A stretch of 8,701 bases of DNA, taken from NCBI GenBank assembly GCA_003170935.1, contig PMYA01000182.1, forward strand, positions 4,516 to 13,216, written 5' to 3'. This document shows positions 1 through 6,991 of this stretch, one piece after another. The stretch is from Methanobacteriota archaeon. GTDB lineage: Archaea; Halobacteriota; Bog-38; Methanoflorentales; Methanoflorentaceae. A model generated the notes under the pieces. The model was not told the origin of the DNA and made no database searches. It worked only from the letters and a program-made list of their open reading frames with translations. The translations under genes were made by a program, and so were the position numbers. Within the stretch, counting starts at the first letter, position 1, and every line of letters starts with the position of its first letter.

Positions 1-581
1 GAACATAATCTATCCAATTCGTTATGTATTAGCGTTATGCACTGGTCTGTATGGAGCTTAATAGGCCCGACTCGTATCCTTTGAACTTGATCGAGCTGCG
101 CCTCCTCCTCCTCGAAAAGACCAAGATGATCTCCTAGGATGAAAGCAACGTTGTTTGCGTGTAAATCCACCCCTCGAACGTCGTTGCCGTGCTCGTGAAG
201 GTAAAACAAGATAGAAGCGTCGCTGAGCCGCAGTGCTTCGACGAGACCGGCGCGCTCAACGTAAACTCCCTGCGTTGACCGTCGTGGTCCCTTGCCTAGC
301 TTCACTTTAAGGGCTTTTCTAATGAGCGCGCCAGCACTCCTTTCGTCAGGATTTAGGTATCGCAATTCGGCGCCCTCAAACCGTATGATTTTCGGTGGAT
401 CAGGTTCCCCCAACAGAACAAGGCACACTTGGGTGTCACGGCGTATATCAAACGACGTGACAAATGCGGCTGTTACGCAACGCGCTAATATATCGATACG
501 GCCTGCAGATCCAGGCATATCTTCAAGCGTAAAATCTCCTGACGTGGCGGCTTTATGCCCAACTATAATGAACTGTCGCAT
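1..581 (-). CDS. trmY: tRNA (pseudouridine(54)-N1)-methyltransferase TrmY, 3' end cut by window edge
   Basis: This SPOUT-class enzyme transfers a methyl group from SAM to N1 of pseudouridine 54 in the T-loop of archaeal tRNA, giving m1-psi. Reading the minus strand from the ATG at 579-581 gives 193 codons with no stop before the window edge. Seen in the translation: start MRQFIIVGHKA, AGRIDILARCV (26-36), LLGEPDPPK (56-64), RYLNPDERSAGALI (74-87), the SAM-binding loop FILGDHLGL (147-155), and the C-terminal stretch from LHTDQC to HNELDR (176-191), including the conserved Cys181. Family members are about 190-205 residues, so only a few residues should be missing. It starts 18 bases after the aIF2-beta stop, with only a weak G-rich stretch as a ribosome site, and is probably the last gene of the L10e operon. 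Family identity is confident; specificity for position 54 follows from the family. Confidence 0.93.
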   Translation of the reverse strand, partial: MRQFIIVGHKAATSGDFTLEDMPGSAGRIDILARCVTAAFVTSFDIRRDTQVCLVLLGEPDPPKIIRFEGAELRYLNPDERSAGALIRKALKVKLGKGPRRSTQGVYVERAGLVEALRLSDASILFYLHEHGNDVRGVDLHANNVAFILGDHLGLFEEEEAQLDQVQRIRVGPIKLHTDQCITLIHNELDRLC

Positions 582-599
582 AGCCGCCCCCAGACCGTT

Positions 600-1223
600 T
601 CAGCTCAGCACTTTTTCGGTGAACGCGAGGGTGCCTGAGATCTTTTTGACACGAACTTTTACGGTATCACCCTTCTGAGCGCCAGGAACGAATAGCGAGA
701 ATTTGCCGACCTTGGCGATGCCGTCGCCTCGTTTGCCGACTGCTTCGATGCGTACTTCGTAGACGCTCCCCTCTTCAAGAGCACTCGCTGCGCTCTCTTT
801 CTTTACATAACGTTTCCTTATGGGCCTATGGGCCCCACAAGCGTCGCATTTCAACATGACCGTTCTGTCGCTTTTCGTTAAATGTGTGTCCGGCCTGTTG
901 CATTCTGAGCAGGTGACATACTCGGCGACATAGTCCTCGATGATAGCGGCTATCATTTCCTGTGAGAATCTACCTTGGAAAATGACCCGCCCACCTTCTA
1001 CCTTGCCAGCTGTCGCAAGCTCTCGCAAGAGAAACTTAAGCAGGTGCTCAGGGTTTCTGTTCAATACGTCGATGATCTCGCCGAAATTCTCAAAAACAGT
1101 CATTCGCCCCTCAATAAACACGCGGGGCACAGGTATTGAAAAACGCTCGGTGTCTGCCGCAGTCGGGGGTAGGTTTTTCATTCCGCGGTCCAAGTACTTT
1201 TCGTAACTATCCGTATTACTCAC
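600..1223 (-). CDS. Translation initiation factor 2 subunit beta with C-terminal TRAM domain
   Basis: This is the beta subunit of aIF2, the heterotrimer that carries initiator Met-tRNA to the small ribosomal subunit. The 207-residue protein has an N-terminal helix (YEKYLDRG, 7-14), the alpha/beta core (about 30-100, with RNPEHLLKFLLRELATAGK at 56-74), and a zinc ribbon with C105-x2-C108 and C126-x2-C129. A C-terminal TRAM-type RNA-binding domain follows (about 150-207: EGSVYEV, GDGIAKVGKFSLFVPGA, GDTVKVRV). The plain family ends soon after the zinc ribbon at about 135-145 residues; the TRAM extension is known from some euryarchaeotes. The start is GTG at 1221-1223: no other in-frame start lies between it and the L10e gene, and the family N-terminus aligns there. 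It lies 49 bases after L10e, with which it is probably cotranscribed; a weak TTTTATTT element on the minus strand near 1252-1260 could give an extra start. Confidence 0.95.
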   Translation of the reverse strand: MSNTDSYEKYLDRGMKNLPPTAADTERFSIPVPRVFIEGRMTVFENFGEIIDVLNRNPEHLLKFLLRELATAGKVEGGRVIFQGRFSQEMIAAIIEDYVAEYVTCSECNRPDTHLTKSDRTVMLKCDACGAHRPIRKRYVKKESAASALEEGSVYEVRIEAVGKRGDGIAKVGKFSLFVPGAQKGDTVKVRVKKISGTLAFTEKVLS

Positions 1224-1272
1224 CTTCTCGCTGTTCGCGCCATATTGAAGGAAATAAAAGCTCGGCTGAGCT

Positions 1273-1794
1273 TCACACCTTGACTAGCTCACGCCCTTCG
1301 TCTACTACTACTCTGCACGGCGGCGGGACTTTCATCGAAGCGCGGCGCAACGCCTCTTTAGCTTTCAAAAAGTTAAGGGGGTTTACGTACACGGTAAATA
1401 CTCTTTGGTCAGTACTTACGCGTGCGGCGGTTCCTACCGCCTTGCCAAACGCTCCCCTCATCCCATCTTGAACTCGATCAGCGCCCGCTCCAGTGGCCAT
1501 CTTGTTTTCTCGCAGCACTTGGTGCGGGTACAAACGTAGCTTAAGGCGAAAATTTAACCTGCCCGCTGATTTCATTAGGTAACGGTTAGCGGCAATTCTG
1601 GCCGCTTCTAGAGCAATATGTCTTATTTGGCATTCTTCGTCAGCGGTGAGCGATACTGCCACTGTAAAATCGCCGCTGAGGTTGCCCGTATCGAACTGGG
1701 AGATCCTACTACCCGGGATTCCGCCCATGTAAGATTTCCTCGTGTAGGAGGGCCCTGTAATCTTTCTATACATCTTCGCTGGTTTGCGTGCCAT
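1273..1794 (-). CDS. rpl10e: Large-subunit ribosomal protein L10e (uL16)
   Basis: This is the archaeal/eukaryal L10e protein, the counterpart of bacterial L16, which sits near the peptidyl-transferase centre and the tRNA-binding face of the large subunit. The 173-residue length is usual for archaeal members. Seen: [15 protein letters not shown] at the start, [14 protein letters not shown] (18-31), the [16 protein letters not shown] helix (58-73), [23 protein letters not shown] (85-107), [16 protein letters not shown] (111-126) and the C-terminal helix [16 protein letters not shown]. The ATG at 1792-1794 has GAGG (minus strand of 1800-1803) five bases upstream as ribosome site. It is the first gene of the probable L10e/aIF2-beta/TrmY operon and is preceded by a clear TATA promoter. 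Nothing unusual in the protein. Confidence 0.97.
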   Translation of the reverse strand: MARKPAKMYRKITGPSYTRKSYMGGIPGSRISQFDTGNLSGDFTVAVSLTADEECQIRHIALEAARIAANRYLMKSAGRLNFRLKLRLYPHQVLRENKMATGAGADRVQDGMRGAFGKAVGTAARVSTDQRVFTVYVNPLNFLKAKEALRRASMKVPPPCRVVVDEGRELVKV

Positions 1795-1799
1795 TCTAG

Positions 1800-1850
1800 C
1801 CTCTTTATGTCAGCGGTACCTAGCATAAACGTGATTGATTAAAAAGTTTT
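1800..1850 (-). promoter_or_regulatory. TATA promoter and ribosome site of the L10e operon
   Basis: On the minus strand the bases from 1850 to 1838 read AAAACTTTTTAAT, an A-rich BRE followed by a TATA-like box. Initiation about 25 bases further on, near 1817, would give a leader of about 20 bases containing GAGG at 1803-1800. A small inverted repeat TGGG-ttag-CCCA (1853-1864) lies immediately upstream of the BRE and could be an operator, but it is short enough to be chance. Confidence 0.6.
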
Positions 1851-1887
1851 GCTGGGTTAGCCCAAGGTGCAAAACTAATGGTAATTC

Positions 1888-1893
1888 AAAAAA
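1888..1893 (-). terminator. Probable poly-T terminator after fibrillarin
   Basis: The minus strand carries GGGC followed by six T's about 30 bases beyond the fibrillarin stop. Oligo-T on the non-template strand is the usual intrinsic termination signal in archaea. It separates the nop5-fibrillarin unit from the L10e promoter downstream. A second TTTT lies at 1875-1872. Confidence 0.5.
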
Positions 1894-1922
1894 GCCCTGA
1901 TCGGTTAAATTGCTTGTGTATC

Positions 1923-2549
1923 CTAAGCCAAGCGAGCAACAACTGCTGCGTGTGCCTTATAAAACGGCTCAAGCTCGTGGACGTACATAATGTCCAGCAA
2001 CTCTCCAAGTTTCTTCACTTCTCCTTTATACACTGCTTTCGGTTTTGCAGTGACGTCTATGCTTCGTGCTTTGATCATAATGCAAGCGTACCCGCCCGTC
2101 CTCAAGAACATCTCAGCGTTGGTAATAGCGATTTCAGCTTGTTTCGGCTGTGCAATATCTTGGTACAAGAAATCGACCAGCTCGACAATGTGTCCGTAGT
2201 CAGGCCGGCGCGCATCTGCTACTAGCGGCACGACGTTTTTCACGCGTTCTGACAAGCGAACGAGGTCCCGAGCGACACGTGGCGCAAACTCTACGGCATA
2301 GACGAGTGAAACAATGTTGGCTAGGTGTGAAACAGTCGTACCAGACGCAGCCCCCAGATATAGTACAATCTGATCTGGTCTCAGCGGCACGTCCTCCCCT
2401 TTTTTCAATAATGCCGCTAGCTTACTCCTTTGCGGATTCCACAGCCGATACTCCCCAAACACCTTCTCGCCATAGAGCGCCTCACCTTTTGTGGCAAGAT
2501 GCGAGTCTAACAAAAAAACTCCGGGTACTTTGTGGGTCTTTATCTTCAT
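1923..2549 (-). CDS. flpA: Fibrillarin-like rRNA/tRNA 2'-O-methyltransferase
   Basis: This is the catalytic subunit of the archaeal C/D-box sRNP; it methylates ribose 2'-OH groups in rRNA, and in some archaea tRNA, at sites chosen by guide RNAs. The 208-residue protein matches the archaeal family length. Seen: an N-terminal beta-rich domain (1-55, with YRLWNPQRSKLAA at 34-46), SAM motif I YLGAASGTTVSHLA (64-77), the acidic VYAVEF (83-88), DARRPDYG (112-119), and the catalytic-region motif FLYQDIAQPKQAEI (127-140) with D131, then IMIKARSIDVT (157-167). The ATG follows the nop5 TGA by a single base (TGACATG) with no clear Shine-Dalgarno, so translation is probably coupled to nop5. It ends in TAG; the next in-frame stop is only six codons on, so nothing suggests readthrough. 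I saw no convincing guide RNA nearby. Confidence 0.97.
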   Translation of the reverse strand: MKIKTHKVPGVFLLDSHLATKGEALYGEKVFGEYRLWNPQRSKLAALLKKGEDVPLRPDQIVLYLGAASGTTVSHLANIVSLVYAVEFAPRVARDLVRLSERVKNVVPLVADARRPDYGHIVELVDFLYQDIAQPKQAEIAITNAEMFLRTGGYACIMIKARSIDVTAKPKAVYKGEVKKLGELLDIMYVHELEPFYKAHAAVVARLA

Positions 2550-2550
2550 G

Positions 2551-3438
2551 TCAAGTCTTGTCGCGTATTGCGGGATTATTGATTTCTCTTATTCGTTTTT
2601 CCATTTGAGCTAAAAGTTCTGGATGCACTTTTTTTGAATAAAAATCTATACGAGCGGCAATAGCTAGTTTTGCAGCCATTGTCCTAGCAATCTTTCCTCT
2701 CTTACCTAAGGGACTGCCGCGGATCAATGGATGTTGATATATAATTCCGTGCTTAGGCGGTTTTGCGCCATACTGGAGATGTTTGAATAGCGCCTTAGTC
2801 GCGCCCATAACTTGAATCTTGCTCGCTGGCATTCTCGCGAGTGATTCTAGGCTGCCGGCTTGAGCAATCAGTCGTGCGCCGAGCAGTTCACCAGCGAGAG
2901 AACAGAGATTAGGTGCGACGTCGCGCATCTCAAGTTCAATTGTGCCTGCAATTTTCTTCCTCACTTCGCTTAATCGCTCAATGGATTCGACAAACTCGTG
3001 CTTAAGCGTAGGGTATATTGTTGACTGAGAGGCGTCAGTTTCTGTTACGTCCCCTGAGCTAGATATGTTAAATTCGAGGACATCCCATTCCAAAAGGCGT
3101 TCCGAGAGCAAGTTTATCGACTCGTCGATATCATCGATTCCACCGATTAGCTGCACAATTCGTGCGTCTGGGCGAGAAAACGCGGCGATTATCTGCTCTT
3201 TCGCACGCTGTATCGCAACGGCGCGGAGCAGTGAAATGTAGTCGTGCTCCGATGTCACCAAGCCGAGTTGAATCGCCATCTCCCTGAGACGGCTCCTACA
3301 CCGCTTGTCCAAATCGGTAAATTCTTCTCTTTGAAGTTGCAAAGCTATCGCGACGGCGTCCGTCTGTAAAACGTTCGAACGAACGATCTGGCCATTGTGC
3401 AGCTCGATCTCTCCGAACCAAGTTTTGATGATTGTCAT
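2551..3438 (-). CDS. nop5: Nop5 (Nop56/58-like) scaffold protein of the C/D-box sRNP
   Basis: Nop5 bridges fibrillarin and the L7Ae-bound K-turn of the guide RNA. Seen: an N-terminal fibrillarin-binding domain (1-120, ending IDDIDESINLLSERLLEW at 101-118), a short linker/coiled coil (about 119-173), and the Nop domain (174-270) with VAPNLCSLAGELLGARLIAQ (174-193), ARMPASKIQVMGATKALFKHL (201-221), PPKHGIIYQHPLI (227-239) and GKIARTMAAKLAIAARIDFYS (248-268). At 295 residues it resembles compact forms such as that of Archaeoglobus rather than those of about 380-400 residues: the coiled-coil segment is reduced and partly replaced by a Ser/Thr/Asp-rich stretch (125-140). The lysine-rich C-terminal tail of long forms is nearly absent. 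First gene of the nop5-fibrillarin unit; the ATG at 3436-3438 has no strong Shine-Dalgarno. Confidence 0.95.
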   Translation of the reverse strand: MTIIKTWFGEIELHNGQIVRSNVLQTDAVAIALQLQREEFTDLDKRCRSRLREMAIQLGLVTSEHDYISLLRAVAIQRAKEQIIAAFSRPDARIVQLIGGIDDIDESINLLSERLLEWDVLEFNISSSGDVTETDASQSTIYPTLKHEFVESIERLSEVRKKIAGTIELEMRDVAPNLCSLAGELLGARLIAQAGSLESLARMPASKIQVMGATKALFKHLQYGAKPPKHGIIYQHPLIRGSPLGKRGKIARTMAAKLAIAARIDFYSKKVHPELLAQMEKRIREINNPAIRDKT

Positions 3439-3498
3439 GCTTTATTTTGCTATTGACGTCGCTATTCCTTGCGAAGAACAGTGATGCCTCTTTAGCTT

Positions 3499-3521
3499 GT
3501 TTATAGATATCCTATATATCT
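3499..3521. promoter_or_regulatory. Back-to-back TATA promoters for nop5 (-) and pyrD (+)
   Basis: The 113-base divergent gap holds two TATA-like boxes about 13 bases apart. On the plus strand CCTATATATC (3511-3520) would start transcription near 3541 for pyrD at 3552. On the minus strand CTATAAAC (3506-3499) would start near 3477 for nop5 at 3438. They sit in a 6-bp inverted repeat, AGATAT (3505-3510) / ATATCT (3516-3521) with a 5-base spacer. The boxes share the bases where TFB would bind upstream of each. Confidence 0.55.
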
Positions 3522-3551
3522 TGGGGCAGAATAATAGTTTGTCGGCTGGCA

Positions 3552-4460
3552 GTGATAGAATTGAATATCGAAATAGGCAAAATAACGCTCAATAATCCAA
3601 CTATGCTCGCAGCTGGGATTATGGGATCCGCTGCATCTTCTCTAAGGCGTATCATGTCGTGCGGGGCAGGCGCCGTTGTTACTAAGTCTATTGGACTTCT
3701 GTCACGCGAGGGTCATCTGGGGCCTGTTCTCGCTGAGGTTCCGGGGGGGTACTTGAACGCACTGGGACTACCCAATATGGGCCTTGCGTTTTTGGACGAA
3801 CTTGAGACGCTGAGCAACGACGACGATCGAAAGCCGATAATCGTAAGCTTATTCGGCAACTGTCCTGATGACTTTGTTGAGTTGGCCGAAACGTTCTGCC
3901 AGTACGCCGACGCACTTGAACTCAATTTGAGCTGTCCTCATGCTCAGGGTTTCGGAGTCGAAGTCGGATCAGATCCTGCGGCAGTTAAAGCGATTACGAA
4001 TTCGGTGAGCAAACACGTTGACATTCCGGTTTGGGTCAAGCTCACGCCTAACGTGACCGACATTACGGTACTTGGCCAAGCAGCAGAAAAAGGCGGAGCC
4101 GATGCCGTAGTGGCAATAAATACGGTTAAGGCTATGGCGATCGATGTGGAGGGTGCAAGGCCAGTTTTAGGCAACGTGTTTGGGGGGCTGTCAGGAAGTG
4201 CGATAAAGCCAATCGCGGTTAAATGCGTTTATGACTTATATGGTGCCCTCACTATCCCCGTAATCGGTGTCGGCGGGATAAGTAATTACGAGGACGCGTT
4301 AGAATTCATTATGGCAGGAGCTAGGGCCGTTCAGATCGGGTCGGCGGTCGCCCGCAATCTGTCGGTATTTGAGGACGTCGCTGTCGGAATCGACCGCTAT
4401 CTGTCCACGAAACGTTTATCGTTTGAAGACGTTGTCGGAATTGCACACAAGAGTTACTGA
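3552..4460 (+). CDS. pyrD: Dihydroorotate dehydrogenase, class 1B catalytic subunit
   Basis: This cytosolic FMN enzyme oxidises dihydroorotate to orotate in pyrimidine synthesis. The 302-residue TIM barrel shows LNNPTMLAAGIMG (13-25), KSIGLLSREGHLGP (45-58), ALGLPNMG (70-77), the active-site loop ELNLSCPH (123-130) with Cys128 as class 1 catalytic base, VKLTPNVTDI (162-171), INT (189-191), GGLSGSAIKP (211-220) and the phosphate-binding end GVGGISNYEDALEFIMAGA (239-257). Cys rather than Ser at the base position, and the overall pattern, fit class 1B, which normally pairs with the iron-sulfur/FAD subunit PyrK and uses NAD+. No pyrK is in the window. The start is GTG at 3552; the family N-terminus begins there, and the first in-frame ATG (3603) would remove the first strand. 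The leader is probably only about 10 bases. The stop is followed after one base by the next gene. Confidence 0.94.
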   Translation: MIELNIEIGKITLNNPTMLAAGIMGSAASSLRRIMSCGAGAVVTKSIGLLSREGHLGPVLAEVPGGYLNALGLPNMGLAFLDELETLSNDDDRKPIIVSLFGNCPDDFVELAETFCQYADALELNLSCPHAQGFGVEVGSDPAAVKAITNSVSKHVDIPVWVKLTPNVTDITVLGQAAEKGGADAVVAINTVKAMAIDVEGARPVLGNVFGGLSGSAIKPIAVKCVYDLYGALTIPVIGVGGISNYEDALEFIMAGARAVQIGSAVARNLSVFEDVAVGIDRYLSTKRLSFEDVVGIAHKSY

Positions 4461-4461
4461 C

Positions 4462-5406
4462 ATGGATCTGAAGCAGGTGTTCAATACTGCAAGCGTTTTG
4501 CTCGTCGATAATACGTACGCTGGTTTGAAAGACACGACATTTTCGAAGTATCTTCTTACAGAGATGATTGACTCCCCACTCGACGCAACTGCAGCGTTTA
4601 TCTGCGACGGGAGAATTCGTGGAGTCGCCTTTAAACAGGACTTTTGGACGCTAGTAACTGATATCGTGAGGTTTGATCCGGAATTCGAAAGCTATGCCGC
4701 GGCGCTACTTCAGAAGACCAAATGCAATAAAAGACAATCCTATACGGTCGAGGCAGCTGACTTTCATCAAGCTATTGTTACGCTTCTGTGTGATCTACTG
4801 GTTAGCGGTGAGTCGTGCGAATGTTACGACGGCAGACGTTCGCATATATTAGCGTACTCATCCGAGCGTCAGGAACGATTACAATTGCTATTTAAGACGA
4901 AAATTGCACCTCTTTTTGATCTAGGTGCCGCGGAGATGCTCGAAATATGTTGTGGGAATGGTATGGCTACAGCGGCGCTCTCTAATCTTGGATACAACAT
5001 TTATGCTTTAGACAATGACAAATGCGCTATTTGTGAGGGGCTATTTCACGGCGCCCTGCGGAAAGAAAATACGGCAGTGTTGGACGTCCGTTATCTCTCA
5101 GAATATGAATTCACGCAGTACCACAAGTTTAGATTAGTCGTCGGCTTTATGTTGGGGGCTATCTACGAGTTCAACAAAGCTGATTGGCAAAAAATACTGT
5201 CGGAAGCTGCGGCGATCGTCAATGAAGGGCTTTTTCTGCTCACGGTTCACAAGAAAGAAGAAATTGACTTCATTGACAAAACAATGAATAGCTTTGGCAT
5301 CAAAGGTCAGATAATAGACAACCGAGATGATACAAGCATTTACGACCAATGGGTGTACATCGGCGTCAAGGAATCAACAGCTCCAAGTAGCTCAGTTAAG
5401 TCGTGA
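4462..5406 (+). CDS. Uncharacterised class I SAM methyltransferase-like protein
   Basis: Substrate unknown. The start is the ATG at 4462, one base after the pyrD TGA (TGACATG); an in-frame ATG at 4369 lies inside pyrD and would add 31 residues of pyrD antiframe, so I reject it. The protein has 314 residues. Residues 1 to about 150 form a domain I do not recognise. Residues 157-302 look like a Rossmann methyltransferase: motif I EMLEICCGNGMATAALSNLG (158-177), an acidic ribose-binding position in YALDNDKC (181-188, D184 or D186), LDVRYLSEYEF (207-217), VVGFMLGAIYEFNKADW (226-242), LFLLTVHKKEEIDF (257-270) and a conserved-looking NRDDTSIYDQWVYIG (287-301). Nine cysteines include C119/C121, C163/C164 and C188/C191, which could bind a metal or be chance. 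No signal peptide or membrane segment is visible. Coupling to pyrD suggests coexpression only. Confidence 0.8.
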   Translation: MDLKQVFNTASVLLVDNTYAGLKDTTFSKYLLTEMIDSPLDATAAFICDGRIRGVAFKQDFWTLVTDIVRFDPEFESYAAALLQKTKCNKRQSYTVEAADFHQAIVTLLCDLLVSGESCECYDGRRSHILAYSSERQERLQLLFKTKIAPLFDLGAAEMLEICCGNGMATAALSNLGYNIYALDNDKCAICEGLFHGALRKENTAVLDVRYLSEYEFTQYHKFRLVVGFMLGAIYEFNKADWQKILSEAAAIVNEGLFLLTVHKKEEIDFIDKTMNSFGIKGQIIDNRDDTSIYDQWVYIGVKESTAPSSSVKS

Positions 5407-5536
5407 TGATACGCAGCCACTTGTAGCCGGGCATTTATTCGACTGTTCTTGCGAGCATTGTTCGCCGCTTACCCTATATTATTCTGCACTTGTCTTGCGG
5501 AAATGTCAGTTTGTGAGAACCGAAAGCAGAGACCAA
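5407..5536. other. Convergent intergenic gap with no recognised element
   Basis: These 130 bases separate the ends of the plus-strand methyltransferase and the minus-strand NnrDE gene. I see no long oligo-T run on either strand, only a weak GCGA/TCGC hairpin near 5450-5465. An open plus-strand frame crosses the gap to a stop at 5552-5554 and would encode a CxCxxC cluster, but its only ATG (5327) lies inside the methyltransferase gene and no ribosome site or known family supports it. Confidence 0.5.
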
Positions 5537-6991
5537 TCACTGAGATTGTTCTGATAGCGCATCTGGAATGCAATCTATGACGTCGGTTGCCAATAGGCTA
5601 TATCCCCTGCGGGAGAATGCTAAGTCCCCTGCACAGCCGTTGAGGTAAGCAGCAGTTGACGCTGCTTGCATTTTATCCAGACGCGTTGAAAAAGCGCCGA
5701 CGAGCCCCGCTAAGACGTCACCTGTGCCGCCGACAGTCATTCCGGCATTGCCAGTCTTGTTTAGCCGATATTTCGCCCCATCCGAAATAATGTCAACTCG
5801 CCCTTTTAGCAGTGTTATGACGTTCCATTCTCGCGAAAAAGCCTTGACTGCCTCTATTCTTTCTTGAAGCCCGCTCGGAATGGTATGGCCTGTTAGGGCT
5901 GCAAACTCACCCTGATGTGGAGTAACTACAATACTGTCTGCTGTGTACTCAGAGGTTGCCAAGGACCTTAGTCCATCCGCGTCAAGCGTTACGTTGTCAG
6001 AAGCAGATATTAGTTTACTTACCGCAGTTGTCGTTTCTGGATCAACACCGAGGCCAGGCCCGATTACGACGGAATCGTGTCGGGAGATAAGGTCGATAAG
6101 CGTCTTTACGTCCTTTAATGTGATCAGTTCTTTGCCTACTTCTTTGACAATAAGGTTAGGACTAAATCCTGCTATGATCTCAGCTTTCGGCGAAGCGACG
6201 GTCACGATATCGATGCCGCTTCTTAACGCAGCCATAGCGGCTAAAGTCGGTGCGCCTGTAAAAGGTCCGCCGCCAATAATCAACACGCTTCCGTTTTCGC
6301 CTTTATGACTGTCAGCTCTCCGGTGAAATAATATGTCGCCGGGGCCTGTGTAGATTTCTGCCTCTTGGGGAATCCCAATATCGCAAATTGTTGCGTTCTT
6401 AACAGATGTTCCAGTTTTAAGGCGATGGAGGGCTATTACACAATCTGCATTTACCGTCGTTTCTGTGTGATCGCCGCTTGGGACATCAATCGATAATTTT
6501 TTGATTTTTGAGCGATTTATCAGTTGAATTACGGATTTTTCTGGTTCGCGCACCGCTCCGATCAGTCCTGTCCCGAGGATAGCATCGATCAATATGTCAT
6601 AGCTCGCAAGGTTATTCAGTGGACTTTCTGGACTGAAAATTGCTGGACCTTGATGTAGGGACACGGAATAATCCAGATGCTTTAAAGCGTCCCAATTCTT
6701 TTGTGCCTCGTCAGTTTTCAGGGCGCTCTCGCAACCGACAAGGACCACATGAACAGAAAACTCGCTTGATAAATGTCGAGCTACAACAAAGCCATCGCCT
6801 CCATTATTTCCGAGACCGCAGACGACAACTGCCTTGTTGGATGGGATGCGTGATCCTTGGAATAAGTGCCGGACCCGATCTGAGATAGCTTTGCCAGCGT
6901 TTTCCATCAGCTGCAACTTGGAAATGCCGAGTCCGACGCAGTTTTCTTCAATGCGGCGCATGTCTTCTACAGATACTGACCCGAAAGGCAT
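5537..6991 (-). CDS. nnrDE: Bifunctional NAD(P)H-hydrate epimerase / ADP-dependent dehydratase
   Basis: This repair enzyme recovers damaged NADH and NADPH hydrates: the epimerase half interconverts R and S forms, and the dehydratase half uses ADP to turn the S form back to NAD(P)H. The 484-residue length fits the fused form. The YjeF-N epimerase domain (about 1-215) shows QLMENAGKAI (27-36), GLGNNGGDGFVVARHL (59-74), DAILGTGLIG (136-145) and SIDVPSGD (167-174). The dehydratase (about 225-480) shows GSVLIIGGGPFTGAPTLAA (234-252), GPGLG (311-315), LDADGL (336-341), VTPHQGEFAALTG (356-368), LLKGRVDII (394-402) and NAGMTVGGTGDVLAGLVGAF (415-434) with D425 as the expected catalytic acid. The ATG at 6989-6991 has a TATA-like box about 26 bases upstream, so the mRNA is probably leaderless. 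It appears to be a single-gene unit, convergent with the methyltransferase gene. Confidence 0.95.
   Translation of the reverse strand: MPFGSVSVEDMRRIEENCVGLGISKLQLMENAGKAISDRVRHLFQGSRIPSNKAVVVCGLGNNGGDGFVVARHLSSEFSVHVVLVGCESALKTDEAQKNWDALKHLDYSVSLHQGPAIFSPESPLNNLASYDILIDAILGTGLIGAVREPEKSVIQLINRSKIKKLSIDVPSGDHTETTVNADCVIALHRLKTGTSVKNATICDIGIPQEAEIYTGPGDILFHRRADSHKGENGSVLIIGGGPFTGAPTLAAMAALRSGIDIVTVASPKAEIIAGFSPNLIVKEVGKELITLKDVKTLIDLISRHDSVVIGPGLGVDPETTTAVSKLISASDNVTLDADGLRSLATSEYTADSIVVTPHQGEFAALTGHTIPSGLQERIEAVKAFSREWNVITLLKGRVDIISDGAKYRLNKTGNAGMTVGGTGDVLAGLVGAFSTRLDKMQAASTAAYLNGCAGDLAFSRRGYSLLATDVIDCIPDALSEQSQ

Noticed and set aside
292..678. 128-residue plus-strand frame opposite trmY and aIF2-beta
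   Set aside because: It is the antisense shadow of two well-identified genes.
1853..1864. TGGG-ttag-CCCA as a terminator hairpin for fibrillarin
   Set aside because: The stem has only four pairs and lies next to the L10e BRE/TATA; the T6 run at 1893-1888 is a better termination signal.
1923..1925. TAG at the end of fibrillarin as a possible pyrrolysine codon
   Set aside because: The protein is already full length at this point and the next stop follows within six codons, with no conserved extension.
3480..3487. GTGATGC near nop5, a near C-box
   Set aside because: One mismatch and no CTGA downstream within the gap.
4369..4461. N-terminal extension of the methyltransferase from an ATG inside pyrD
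   Set aside because: These 31 residues are pyrD sequence read in another frame; the ATG at 4462 directly after the pyrD stop is the natural start.
5403..5409. GTGATGA, a perfect C-box match, at the end of the methyltransferase gene, suggesting a C/D guide RNA
   Set aside because: The next CTGA is about 135 bases away, far beyond the 50-65 bases of archaeal C/D RNAs, and no internal D'/C' pair is visible.
5327..5554. 75-residue plus-strand frame with a CxCxxC cluster, a possible small metal-binding protein
   Set aside because: Its only ATG lies inside the methyltransferase gene, its end runs into nnrDE antisense, and no ribosome site or family match is seen.
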